DNA of 13,674 nt from Gemmatimonadota bacterium (GCA_019348475.1 JAHWJJ010000061.1:1-13674), one strand, 5' to 3'; counted from the stretch's first letter, positions 6,348 through 13,006 are shown. Program-made: numbers and translations. Notes: generated by a model not told the origin, from the letters alone.

Positions 6348-6692
6348 ATGCAGAGCATAAAGGTGGGGGACGATGAGATCCAACTCAATGTTGATGCGTC
6401 CATGGCGCCATCGGTGCTCAGGGCGTTCGCCGGCGCCACGCCCCTGGACCTGGATATCGCTTCGCACGAGATCCCGCCGCACCCCGCATGGCTGCTTGGC
6501 TGCGTGAGGTGCCTGCGATGGTACCGCCGTGTGCGTCCGGCATGGGTGGGCCGCCGCTGCGTTTTTGATCCCAGCTGTTCGCGCTACGCCGAGCTGGCGC
6601 TGAGAAAGCGGGGGCTGGTGCGGGGTCTTGCGGCGGTGCTGCTGCGCCTGCATCGTTGTAAGCCCGGCCACGGAGGTATGGACCTTCCATAG
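6348..6692 (+). CDS. YidD-like membrane insertion factor with N-terminal extension
   Basis: A 114-residue protein whose second half matches YidD (PF01809), a small membrane-associated protein that improves YidC/Sec-dependent insertion of inner-membrane proteins. Matching marks are the amphipathic Arg-rich helix (about 48-67), C71 and C77 in CVFDPSCSRYAELAL (71-85), C104 in LHRCKPGHGG (101-110), and the usual spacing between them. In E. coli YidD the first of these Cys residues is near position 31, so residues 1-46 are an extra acidic N-terminal segment. ATG 6348 follows ggagcaacg, a good ribosome site, so the extension is probably translated. YidD normally sits between rnpA and yidC; none of rpmH, rnpA or yidC is here. 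A small gene follows after 8 bases. It may be a specialised paralogue. Confidence 0.85.
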   Translation: MQSIKVGDDEIQLNVDASMAPSVLRAFAGATPLDLDIASHEIPPHPAWLLGCVRCLRWYRRVRPAWVGRRCVFDPSCSRYAELALRKRGLVRGLAAVLLRLHRCKPGHGGMDLP

Positions 6693-6700
6693 GAGACCCC

Positions 6701-6895
6701 ATGCAATATCTCATCGAACCGATCGGCGCACAGTTCGCGAATCGAGATCTGGCCGCGCTGGCACAGCGCTTCACGGGCCGGGCAGCGGAAGGGTACAGGC
6801 TGCACTCCGTCTTTCAGGTATCGCAGCCGGGCTGTCTCGGCATCGGTGCGCCAACCTCTACCTACCTCGCCGTGTACATCAAAGAGAACGATTGA
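6701..6895 (+). CDS. Small DUF4177-like protein
   Basis: A 64-residue protein with a clear ribosome site (aggag, six bases before ATG 6701), 8 bases after the YidD-like stop. The pattern of a short N-terminal strand, a helix ending in AAEGYRLHSV (28-37) and a final hydrophobic strand YLAVYIK (55-61) resembles DUF4177-type small proteins, in which a Gly-Tyr/Trp turn and a closing strand frame the fold. Function unknown. It is probably co-transcribed with the yidD-like gene, although co-occurrence elsewhere was not tested. No signal peptide or membrane segment is visible. Confidence 0.75.
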   Translation: MQYLIEPIGAQFANRDLAALAQRFTGRAAEGYRLHSVFQVSQPGCLGIGAPTSTYLAVYIKEND

Positions 6896-6967
6896 AGCAC
6901 GTCTCGGCGCGGAGCACCGTTTAGCGGTGACTCGCACGGCAGCCATCCCGGTTCGCAGCCGCGGAGC

Positions 6968-7471
6968 ATGATTTCCCTCTCGGAGCTGAACGCCTTGCTC
7001 CTCCACGAGCTGGAGATCATCGGGGTCTCGAGCAGGAGGCGGGCGCTGGAGGCAATCCTCGTCGCGCCCGTTCTCCGTACGCGCCGCTGGGACTACGGAG
7101 AAGCCGACGACCGCTTCGCCTGCTGGGTCGTTGCCGCGGTACCCGAGAAGGGGATCGAGCTGGTCTACTGTGACGAGGGTTTCGGTCCCGAGTTTCCGTG
7201 GGGATTCCTCTTTTCGGACGACGATTCGCTCGGCATGGATGCCCAGTGGAACTGGTACCTGGAGGAAGCATTTGTCCGGTCCGGGCTCTGGACCGGGGCC
7301 ACGGGAGGGAGCGAGCATGAGGCGTTTCACCCAGCCCGGAGCAGCGTCTTCCCGGCGCATTGCCGCCTCCCTGCACCTGACATCCCCCCAGCCGAAACGG
7401 GCGTCGTTCTCTCGCGCTTCGGCTCGTGCGCCAATCCGTGCGCCGCGCATCTCCGCGGCGGCGGCCGCTGA
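6968..7471 (+). CDS. Unassigned protein, possible immunity family; tail doubtful
   Basis: A 167-residue open frame. Residues 1-108 look like a compact domain: an N-terminal helix (LSELNALLLHELEIIG), a strand with RRWDYG, a hydrophobic strand FACWVVAAV, CDEGFGPEFPWGFLF (68-82), an acidic turn with SLGMD and a final helix WNWYLEEAFVRSGLW (94-108). I recall similar small proteins, with GFGPxFPWG and GMDxxW patterns, among immunity-like families, but cannot name one. Its position just before an Imm21-like and a WapI-immunity-like gene supports an immunity role by association. Residues 109-167 are Pro/Ala/Cys-rich without domain character. A TGA in another frame at 7318 suggests the ancestral protein may have ended there and that a frameshift extended it. 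ATG 6968 has a nearby ggag. Confidence 0.65.
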   Translation: MISLSELNALLLHELEIIGVSSRRRALEAILVAPVLRTRRWDYGEADDRFACWVVAAVPEKGIELVYCDEGFGPEFPWGFLFSDDDSLGMDAQWNWYLEEAFVRSGLWTGATGGSEHEAFHPARSSVFPAHCRLPAPDIPPAETGVVLSRFGSCANPCAAHLRGGGR

Positions 7472-7481
7472 ACTCGCCTGA
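7317..7481 (+). CDS. Possible small ORF overlapping the previous gene (doubtful)
   Basis: A 54-codon frame begins at ATG 7317 after a strong purine-rich site (gggagggagcgagc) and runs in a different frame from the 6968 gene's tail. The product would be Ser/Ala/Arg-rich with no motif, and third-position GC is no better than in the competing frame. I list it because the ribosome-site-like sequence and the overlapping ATGA are typical of coupled genes. It may instead mark where the upstream gene originally stopped. Confidence 0.2.
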   Translation: MRRFTQPGAASSRRIAASLHLTSPQPKRASFSRASARAPIRAPRISAAAAAELA

Positions 7482-7501
7482 CCGTTCGCGGTGCTACCGC
7501 C

Positions 7502-8140
7502 ATGACCGAAATCGTCGCTCCTCGCGAGTTCTGCAACGACGGCGGTCCGCTGCTCGTCCTGCCTGGTGCCGCGGTCGCTCACTGGGAGGGCATCGATGCG
7601 CCGAGCAACGGACGCGTGGTCGAGGCTTCGTTCCGCTGGTCGGCGGCGGAGCTGTCGGCAACGGATTACGACCGTGCGTGCGACGTTTCGGCGCGAACGG
7701 CGGCGGTGATCCGGGTCGGGCCGAGCTGGGGGATCGTGCTGGGCACCGAGACGGCAGGGTCGGCGCTGTGGATCCACGGCCCTGCTCCCCACGAAACCTG
7801 CCTCGTAGCCGTGGGGCGAGCGGACGACGTCGGGGAGCCTCGCCTTGCTCAGGTCGCCGCAGGCCAGCCGGCGGCAGCATGGGACACGCTACTGGAGCGC
7901 GTGCGGCTCGGTGGTGACGGGCTGCTCCTTGCCCATGCCGCGGATCGTCCGGCGGACGTGCGTGAGCTCAGTGCGTTTGCGCCCGTGGTGGATGGCGAGG
8001 CCGCGCGTGCCGTCATCGGAGAGGGGATTCGCTGCCATTTGCCGGAGGGTGAGTACGGCGTCTCTGGCTGCGACGTGGCCACATCCGAAGGGGAGTACCT
8101 CACCTTCGTCAAGTTCACGCTTCTGGACGATGCCGCGTGA
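7502..8140 (+). CDS. Imm21-like immunity protein
   Basis: A 212-residue protein resembling Imm21, an immunity family from polymorphic toxin systems. The shared marks are an N-terminal GGPLLVLP segment (14-21) followed by a nearby Trp (HWEG), a central DYDRACDV (55-62), and a strand pair ending in GIVLGTE (77-83) next to ALWIHG. Immunity proteins bind and block a cognate secreted toxin in the cytoplasm. The C-terminal quarter (about 165-212) appears to be an additional beta-rich unit. No signal peptide is present. No toxin, Rhs/RHS repeat, VgrG or secretion gene is visible, so the immunity gene is an orphan here. ATG 7502 lacks a strong ribosome site. The assignment rests on remembered motifs, not a database search. 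Confidence 0.7.
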   Translation: MTEIVAPREFCNDGGPLLVLPGAAVAHWEGIDAPSNGRVVEASFRWSAAELSATDYDRACDVSARTAAVIRVGPSWGIVLGTETAGSALWIHGPAPHETCLVAVGRADDVGEPRLAQVAAGQPAAAWDTLLERVRLGGDGLLLAHAADRPADVRELSAFAPVVDGEAARAVIGEGIRCHLPEGEYGVSGCDVATSEGEYLTFVKFTLLDDAA

Positions 8141-8233
8141 GAAATCGTTGCAGCGGGCTGTGCCGCAACGCAGCGCGGTTCCTGCGGTTCACTCCGGACC
8201 CGTGCCAGGTCGCCGTGATCCACCGTTCGCGCC

Positions 8234-8689
8234 ATGCATCGCTTTCCTGACGAACTCGGCGCCCCAGACCTCGCTCTGGGCGGCTTCCAGCTGTGGGTCC
8301 ATGGGCCGTGGACCCTGGGTGCCGATCCGTACGACGATTGGCTGCGGGTGACCGCGCACTGCGGAGGTGAGGGTGCGAGCGTGTGGGCATCGGGCGAGAT
8401 CCTCCGCCGCTCCGAGCTGGCGCGCTGGCTCGACGAGGTCGCGATGCTCTACCAGACGCTCGCCGGGACCGCCCGCCTGGACCCCATCGAGCCGAACCTG
8501 TGCGCGGAGCTGACGCCTGCGGGACGCGCCGGGCACCTGCGGATGAGGGTCGAGATCACCCCGAACGCGGCGACGCAGAGACACCGCTTCGAGTTCGAGC
8601 TCGACCAGTCGTTCCTCCCCGTGTTCCTCGAATCGGGAAACCAGCTGCTCTCGCGGATCGCGGTAGATGGCGCACCGCCGCCCGCCTGA
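8234..8689 (+). CDS. WapI-immunity-like protein
   Basis: A 151-residue cytoplasmic protein whose pattern fits WapI-type immunity proteins, which neutralise the tRNase toxin domain of WapA. Visible marks are FQLWVHG (18-24), DDWLRV (34-39), a central helix with ELARWLDEVAMLY (56-68), PIEPNLCAEL (79-88), which matches the conserved EPNL stretch, a strand with RMRVEITPN (98-106), and a closing helix near 127-141. Assignment is from pattern memory, and an unnamed relative of the family is possible. It sits 93 bases after the Imm21-like gene on the same strand and extends the immunity-like cluster. The spacer contains a short hairpin (cgttgc 8146-8151 with gcaacg 8165-8170). ATG 8234 has no clear ribosome site. 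Confidence 0.6.
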   Translation: MHRFPDELGAPDLALGGFQLWVHGPWTLGADPYDDWLRVTAHCGGEGASVWASGEILRRSELARWLDEVAMLYQTLAGTARLDPIEPNLCAELTPAGRAGHLRMRVEITPNAATQRHRFEFELDQSFLPVFLESGNQLLSRIAVDGAPPPA

Positions 8690-8959
8690 GGGGCACGAAC
8701 CAACCGGGAACCCCTCGAGCAAGCCTGCCGTGCGCTCGAGGTGTGCTGCGTAGGTGCTCTGCGGTACGGCGGGGGTGACCCGGCGATCATCCGGCGCCTT
8801 GGGAACGATGCCTGCTATTGCGATCACCTCCTGCCCAATGAGCCCGCTGCTACGCCGTCCCGGGTGCCGCGACAGGATCGCGAGCGCAGGAAATGGTGGC
8901 AGTTCTGGCGCAGATAATCCCGCGCGCTGGCCACGGAGCGCGCAGTCTTCTGGAGGAAG
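8690..8959. other. Intergenic region with hairpin; possible gene remnant
   Basis: A 270-bp gap. Bases 8713-8720 (cctcgagc) pair with 8734-8741 (gctcgagg) around a 13-base loop. The hairpin lies 23 bases after the WapI-like stop but has no T-run. The rest (8760-8900) is less GC-biased. On the minus strand it can be read as a fairly protein-like stretch, but without start, stop or family match. The final bases hold the strong ribosome site of the AlkB-like gene (ggaggaag). Confidence 0.45.
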
Positions 8960-9520
8960 ATGAAAAACGCCCGGGAGGCAGCACCGCCCGAGGGGTTCCG
9001 CTACCAGGCGGAGGTCCTGCCGGCGGAGGAGGAGCGGGAGCTCGTGGAGCACATCCGCGAGCTTCCGCTGAAGGAGTTCGAGTTCCACGGCTACGTCGGC
9101 AAGCGCCGCGTGATCTCGTACGGCTGGCACTACGACTTCGGCGAACGCAGGCTGCAGCAGGCGGAAGACATCCCCGCGTTCCTCCTCCCCGTGCGGGACC
9201 GCGCCGCCGCGTTCGCGGACCTGGCACCAGGCGACCTGGCGCACGCGCTGGTGACGGAGTACGGCCCCGGTGCGGCCATCGGCTGGCACCGCGACAAGAG
9301 CGTCTTCGGCGACGTGATCGGCGTGTCGCTGCTCTCCCCCTGCGTCTTTCGCCTGCGGCGCAAGGCCGGGGCGAAATGGGAGCGGTATTCGCTCACGGCG
9401 GAGCCCCGTTCCGCGTATCTTCTCCGTGGCCCCTCTCGCACCGAGTGGGAGCACAGCATTCCCGCCGTGGATGCGCTCCGCTATTCCATTACCTTCCGAA
9501 GCCTGCGCGCGGACCGCTGA
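8960..9520 (+). CDS. AlkB-like 2-oxoglutarate/Fe(II) dioxygenase
   Basis: A 186-residue oxygenase of the AlkB superfamily. AlkB relatives oxidatively remove methyl groups from damaged DNA or RNA bases using Fe(II), O2 and 2-oxoglutarate. Iron ligands are H110 and D112 in IGWHRDK and H165 in EWEHSIPAV. R174 and R180 in RYSITFRSL fit the 2-oxoglutarate and substrate arginines of the family. The upstream GYVGKRRVISYGWHYDF (44-60) corresponds to the nucleotide-recognition lid region. The protein is shorter than E. coli AlkB (216 aa) and resembles the compact ALKBH-type bacterial proteins. ATG 8960 follows ggaggaag, one of the best ribosome sites in the window. Demethylation of nucleic acid is likely but the exact substrate is not shown. 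Confidence 0.9.
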   Translation: MKNAREAAPPEGFRYQAEVLPAEEERELVEHIRELPLKEFEFHGYVGKRRVISYGWHYDFGERRLQQAEDIPAFLLPVRDRAAAFADLAPGDLAHALVTEYGPGAAIGWHRDKSVFGDVIGVSLLSPCVFRLRRKAGAKWERYSLTAEPRSAYLLRGPSRTEWEHSIPAVDALRYSITFRSLRADR

Positions 9521-9552
9521 CCGAGGTCCGCATCCGTGGCCCCGCCTAGCGT

Positions 9553-10086
9553 ATGACAGGCGACGACGTGCTGGATCTCGATGTGGATGGCTACCGCGTG
9601 GAGCGGCTCGGTCCCGCCGACGCCGCCGTCGTGCAGCGCCTGTACGAGCGGTGCAGCGACTATCACCAGCTCGAGGAAGGCATCCCAACGCGCCCCGGCG
9701 CCGCCGCGCACCTGCTCGCTGCCCTGCCGCCGGGACGGGAAGCTGCCGACAAGTACGTGCTGGGCGTCCGCGCTCCGGGCGGCGAGCTGGTGGGCGTGAT
9801 GGACCTGATCCGCGACTGTCCGGACCGGAACGAGTGGTGGCTGGGGCTGCTGATGCTGGATCCCGACGTGCGCGGGTCCGGGCTGGGCGGCCGCCTGTAC
9901 CGCGCCGTGGAGCAGGCGGTGCGCTCCGGTGGAGCCACGTCCATCTACCTGGGCGTCCTGGAGCAGAATCCGTCGGCGGAGCGCTTCTGGCGGAGCCACG
10001 GTTTCCAGGAATTGCGCCGTCAGCCCTATACGGCCGCCTCCGGCCACCAGAGCCGCGTCATCGTGATGCGCCACCGCCTGGCGTGA
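9553..10086 (+). CDS. GNAT family N-acetyltransferase
   Basis: A 177-residue acetyl-CoA-dependent acetyltransferase. The central strands include YVLGVRAPGGELVGVMDLI (68-86). The acetyl-CoA pyrophosphate loop is in motif A, LDPDVRGSGLGGRLY (102-116), with R107, G110 and G112 in the RxxGxG/A pattern. The downstream helix and NPSAERFWRSHGF (139-151) form motif B. The acceptor substrate is unknown: these families act on amines of antibiotics, amino acids or protein termini. The first 13 residues form an Asp-rich leader. ATG 9553 lies 32 bases after the AlkB-like stop, with no strong ribosome site. It is probably part of the same plus-strand run, though possibly transcribed separately. Confidence 0.9.
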   Translation: MTGDDVLDLDVDGYRVERLGPADAAVVQRLYERCSDYHQLEEGIPTRPGAAAHLLAALPPGREAADKYVLGVRAPGGELVGVMDLIRDCPDRNEWWLGLLMLDPDVRGSGLGGRLYRAVEQAVRSGGATSIYLGVLEQNPSAERFWRSHGFQELRRQPYTAASGHQSRVIVMRHRLA

Positions 10087-10145
10087 TGGTCGACGCGGAA
10101 GTTCTCGCCCGCGCGACATTCCACCCCCCGGCGCCGGAGTGAGCG

Positions 10146-10670
10146 ATGGAGTTTCGTCTGAGCCACGCGATCGAGGTGCTCGAGCGCACGCCCGCCACCT
10201 TTCGCGCGCTCCTGGGCGGCCTGCCGGAGCCGTGGACCGCGGCGAACGAGGGGCCCGAGACGTTCAGCGCCTTCAACAACGTGGGCCACCTGATCCACGG
10301 CGAGCGGGCCGACTGGATCGCGCGCGCGCGGATCATCCTGGCGCAGGGGCCGGACCGGCGGTTTCCCCCCTTCGACCGCTTCGCGCACATCCGCGAGAGC
10401 CAGGGAAAGAGCCTGGCGCAGCTGCTGGACCAGTTCGCGCGGCTGCGGGCCGAGAACCTGGCCACCCTTCGCGGCTGGGGCCTCTCCGAGCGGGAGCTGG
10501 CGCTGCGGGGCGAGCACCCGGCATTCGGGCCGGTGACGCTCCGGCAACTCCTGGCCACCTGGGTGGCGCACGACCTGGGGCACCTGGCGCAGACCGCGCG
10601 CGTGATGGCCAAGCAGTACCGCGACGAGGTGGGCCCGTGGCGCGCGTACCTGCCCGTGCTCGACCGATAG
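10146..10670 (+). CDS. DinB-like four-helix metal-binding protein
   Basis: A 174-residue member of the DinB/YfiT-like superfamily (DinB_2 type), four-helix-bundle proteins with a three-histidine metal site. Visible ligands are H48 in NNVGHLIHGE (44-53) and the pair H142 and H146 in WVAHDLGHLAQ (139-149). The helices are about 4-24, 41-66, 86-108 and 130-156. Relatives include mycothiol- and bacillithiol-dependent S-transferases and DNA-damage-induced proteins of unknown activity, so the thiol substrate cannot be named. Not DNA polymerase IV, despite the superfamily name. ATG 10146 follows ggagtgagcg. It lies 59 bases after the GNAT gene. Confidence 0.9.
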   Translation: MEFRLSHAIEVLERTPATFRALLGGLPEPWTAANEGPETFSAFNNVGHLIHGERADWIARARIILAQGPDRRFPPFDRFAHIRESQGKSLAQLLDQFARLRAENLATLRGWGLSERELALRGEHPAFGPVTLRQLLATWVAHDLGHLAQTARVMAKQYRDEVGPWRAYLPVLDR

Positions 10671-10942
10671 CCCTGCGGCGCGCGGCCCGCGCAAAGGAGC
10701 GGCCGCGACGCGGCACGAGAAACTTCGGTCGTATAGGCCATTCCCCCTGTCCCCCTGTCCCCCTGTCTCCTTGTCTCCTTGTCTCCTTGTCCCCTTGTCC
10801 CCCTGTCCCCTTGCCCTCGCGGGGGCGCGGGGGCGGCGGCCGGTGTCATCCTCCGGGGCGGGCACGCGTTGTTGTCTCAGGAACCCCCGTAGACGTCCCG
10901 CGGTCCCGCGGGCCTGACGCACTCCGTACACCCAGCCCGGCA
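10671..10942. other. Intergenic region with octamer repeat
   Basis: This 272-bp gap lies between the DinB-like gene and the BsuPI-like lipoprotein gene. It contains the 8-bp tandem array described separately (10743-10817). Beyond the array the sequence is GC-rich without an open frame I would call. A TATAGG at 10732 lacks a matching -35 element, so I make no promoter call. The lipoprotein gene has no strong ribosome site. Confidence 0.5.
10743..10817. repeat. 8-bp tandem repeat, G-quadruplex-prone on the minus strand
   Basis: Eight full copies of an octamer of the form TGTCYCCY start at 10748 and recur every 8 bases to 10811, with partial units on both sides. Copies alternate between TGTCCCCC, TGTCTCCT and TGTCCCCT. 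On the minus strand this reads as G-runs (GGGG or GGGGG) separated by 3-4 bases, enough for four-run G-quadruplex motifs at each end of the array. The period is not a multiple of three and no credible gene spans it, so it is noncoding. It lies about 125 bases upstream of the BsuPI-like gene. Confidence 0.9.
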
Positions 10943-11935
10943 ATGCGCGACAGATTCCGAGCCATCCATCCCACTGCACCCGGCCGCCGCGGCGGCGCGG
11001 CCGCCCTGTTCGCCATCGCCGCGTCGGGGGTGCTCGCGGCGTGCAGCAGCCTGCTCACCGGCCCCCTGGACCTGGAGGGCGGCCGGAGCACGGAGGCCAC
11101 CTTCAGCAGTGAATCGCTGATCCCCGGCGCCGGCTTCGCCCGCCCGGCGCAGAGCGCCGCGCCGGCGGTGGCGTACGGCGGCATCACATTCCAGGCCTCG
11201 GTGCTTCCCGTGGATACGGCGCTGGACGCCGGGACCATGGGGCTGCGCATCCAGGTGCGGGCGCGGAACCCGTCGGCGGAGACGGTCCGGCTGCCGGTGC
11301 GGGGGTGCACCGTGTGGCCGGAGTTCTACGACAACCCGGACGGCACCGGCACCCCGGTATGGGTGCCGCAGGGGCAGTGCGCCCAGGAGCCGTACGACGT
11401 GATGCTGGCGCCGGGCGAGGAGAAGGTGTTCGACTTCCTGGCGTACGACGTCATGCTGGCCAGCGGCCTGGAGGATGGAAGGTACTACATCGTCGCGCGC
11501 TTCCATCACGCGGACACCACCCTTCGCCTGCACGCGGGGAGCGCGGACGTGCGGCTGCGGCTTCCCAACATGGCCTACCACGTCCGCGTGGATGACCGGG
11601 AAGGTGGCCTTTGGGCGCGGGTGCGCGTGGAGAACCGCAACCCGGGTCCGGTGCGGCTGGAGTTCGGCGCCTGCGCCGTGGGGCTGGAGCTTTACCAGAA
11701 CGCGGATCTCACCGGCGACCCCATCCGCCTGGGCGCCGATCGGGTCTGCCCGGCCTACCTGGCCGTCCGGACGCTGGGCGCGGGAGCGGTGCTGGACGCG
11801 CCGGAGTTCGAGTACCGGCTCTCCGACCGCGCCACGCGGGGCGTGCCGAGGGGCGCCTATCACCTGGCGGTCAGGCTGGAGCTCAACGCGCGGACGTACC
11901 GGTTCCCCATGGGCACCGTGCGCGTCGGCGGGTGA
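10943..11935 (+). CDS. Lipoprotein with two BsuPI-like domains
   Basis: A 330-residue predicted lipoprotein. The N-terminal signal has basic residues at 2-16, a hydrophobic run 19-32 and lipobox L31-A32-A33-C34. After a linker, two similar domains follow: about 80-206 and about 211-328. Each has a hydrophobic strand leading into R-x-x-N-P, then V-R-L, G-x-C, Y, a second Cys, and a closing G-x-Y strand. Cys pairs are C122/C146 and C244/C269, possibly disulfides outside the cytoplasm. The pattern resembles the BsuPI (intracellular proteinase inhibitor, PF12690) beta-sandwich, but inhibitory activity is not implied. I chose ATG 10943 because it places the basic n-region directly before the signal helix; longer in-frame starts run into the DinB-like gene. 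Likely outer-membrane or inner-membrane anchored. Confidence 0.85.
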   Translation: MRDRFRAIHPTAPGRRGGAAALFAIAASGVLAACSSLLTGPLDLEGGRSTEATFSSESLIPGAGFARPAQSAAPAVAYGGITFQASVLPVDTALDAGTMGLRIQVRARNPSAETVRLPVRGCTVWPEFYDNPDGTGTPVWVPQGQCAQEPYDVMLAPGEEKVFDFLAYDVMLASGLEDGRYYIVARFHHADTTLRLHAGSADVRLRLPNMAYHVRVDDREGGLWARVRVENRNPGPVRLEFGACAVGLELYQNADLTGDPIRLGADRVCPAYLAVRTLGAGAVLDAPEFEYRLSDRATRGVPRGAYHLAVRLELNARTYRFPMGTVRVGG

Positions 11936-11947
11936 GTGAGCACGCCG

Positions 11948-11978
11948 GGGCCCTGTCCGCACCGTGCTGTCAGGGCCC
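11948..11978 (+). terminator. Hairpin after the BsuPI-like lipoprotein gene
   Basis: An 8-bp GC-rich stem (gggccctg with cagggccc) around a 15-base loop, 12 bases after the stop codon. Position suits transcript termination or 3'-end protection, but there is no T-run. Confidence 0.35.
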
Positions 11979-12100
11979 AGCGGAACGAACCGTCATTCCG
12001 AGCGCCGCGAGAAACTGCCGGTTGGAGGGTTTTCGGCGCCACCCGGGAATCTACTCATACCAAATCCCCGGGTCTTCTGTGCAGATCCATCACGACGAGC

Positions 12101-12170
12101 GCGGAGGAAAGGATAGAGGACGCGGAGAACGGACGGAGTTCTCCGCGTCCTCACTCTCTTCCTCCGCGTC
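12101..12170. repeat. Long imperfect hairpin with GCGGAGGA arms
   Basis: A perfect 15-bp stem joins 12116-12130 (gaggacgcggagaac) to 12138-12152 around a 7-base loop. Outer arms starting at gcggaggaaag (12101) and ending at cttcctccgc (about 12167) extend the pairing with several mismatches. The right flank adds two more tcctccgcg copies up to 12177. Both neighbouring genes converge on it, so it could terminate transcription in either direction, but no strong T-run is present. The core resembles the palindrome at 404-448. Confidence 0.7.
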
Positions 12171-12259
12171 CTCCGCGTGAAATTACCGTTCCGTCGCGGT
12201 GATGATGGACGTCGTTTGGCGTGAAACCGCATCCACGAAGCGCGGCTCCCGAGGCGGCG

Positions 12260-13006
12260 TTACTGCCCTCCGGCGGATTGGGGATCGCGCTGGAGGGCGG
12301 CCACGTGCGCGGCCAGGCGCCGGCAGAGGTCCGGCGCGCCGGGCACCCCGAAGTGCGCCTCGCCCCCGGGCCAGCGGATGCGGATGCGGGGCACGCTCCG
12401 CCGCCACCACACCCAGGCCGGCACCGCGGCATCCACCATGTCCACCTGCACCCCCGCCAGCGGCTCCACCACCAGCGCCTCGCGGTCGCGCCGCCGGTTG
12501 CGGTTGTGCGGATCGAAGCGCACGCCGCGCGCGCCCAGGTACAGAACCCCGCCCACGGCGCGCCCCCCGGCCGTCATCCGGCCGCAGGGAAGGCGGTAGG
12601 TGTAGCCGGCGGAGGGGGGCGGCGGCAGGATGCGCGGGTCGCCCGCGTACACCTGGTCGGTGACGCGCTGGTCCCACCACAGCACCGAACGGGGAAGGAT
12701 GACGTTCAGGAAGATCCCCGACAGCCCACCCGCCACCGCCGACGCCAGGACCCGCAGCGGCCACGCCACCCGCCCGCGCACCTGCTCCAGCCGGTGCAGC
12801 ACCTCCATCCCCGCGTGCAGCGCGCCGCCGCCCGGGAACACGGGGAGCCGCTCGCCCGCCTTCCCCTGCGCGGCGTCGTAGTCCGCGCGCGGCGCCAGCG
12901 TCTCCATCGCGCCGTGCACGGCGGGGCGCTGGACGGGCCCGGGAGCCGGGGGCGCCGCGCCGCGGCCCTCCCTGCGCCGGCGGAAGAGGCGCGGAAGGCG
13001 CCTCAC
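12260..13006 (-). CDS. Membrane protein with PH/GRAM-like domain
   Basis: A 248-residue protein. The N-terminus (1-32) is Arg- and Pro-rich. A hydrophobic stretch at about 83-105 (PLRVLASAVAGGLSGIFLN region) is probably one membrane helix or hairpin. Residues about 145-240 resemble a PH/GRAM-like domain: GGVLYLGARGVRFDPHN (152-168), a strand with LVVEPLAGVQVD, a Trp-rich turn VWWRRSVPRIRIRW, and a final helix DLCRRLAAHVAAL. Function unknown; PH-like domains bind lipids or peptides. GTG 13006 is chosen because it overlaps the stop of the upstream propeller gene by four bases (GTGA), giving translational coupling; a Met at residue 34 is an alternative. A different frame over 12183-13016 is open but contains only low-complexity sequence. 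Confidence 0.75.
   Translation of the reverse strand: MRRLPRLFRRRREGRGAAPPAPGPVQRPAVHGAMETLAPRADYDAAQGKAGERLPVFPGGGALHAGMEVLHRLEQVRGRVAWPLRVLASAVAGGLSGIFLNVILPRSVLWWDQRVTDQVYAGDPRILPPPPSAGYTYRLPCGRMTAGGRAVGGVLYLGARGVRFDPHNRNRRRDREALVVEPLAGVQVDMVDAAVPAWVWWRRSVPRIRIRWPGGEAHFGVPGAPDLCRRLAAHVAALQRDPQSAGGQ

Larger units (their letters stand above)
11936..12259. other. Repeat-bearing intergenic region
   Basis: A 324-bp gap between convergent genes. It begins with a hairpin of 8 bp (11948-11955 with 11971-11978). A stretch from about 11990 to 12060, with gtcattccgagcg and gggaatctactc, looks like a degenerate copy of an intergenic repeat I recall from several soil-bacterial genomes. The long hairpin at 12101-12170 follows. 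No credible gene is present. Confidence 0.5.

Noticed and set aside
8189..9688. 499-codon minus-strand frame under the AlkB-like and GNAT genes
   Set aside because: It is the shadow of well-supported plus-strand genes with full catalytic motifs.
10743..10817. CRISPR-like array
   Set aside because: Units are 8 bp and contiguous, with no spacers and no cas genes.
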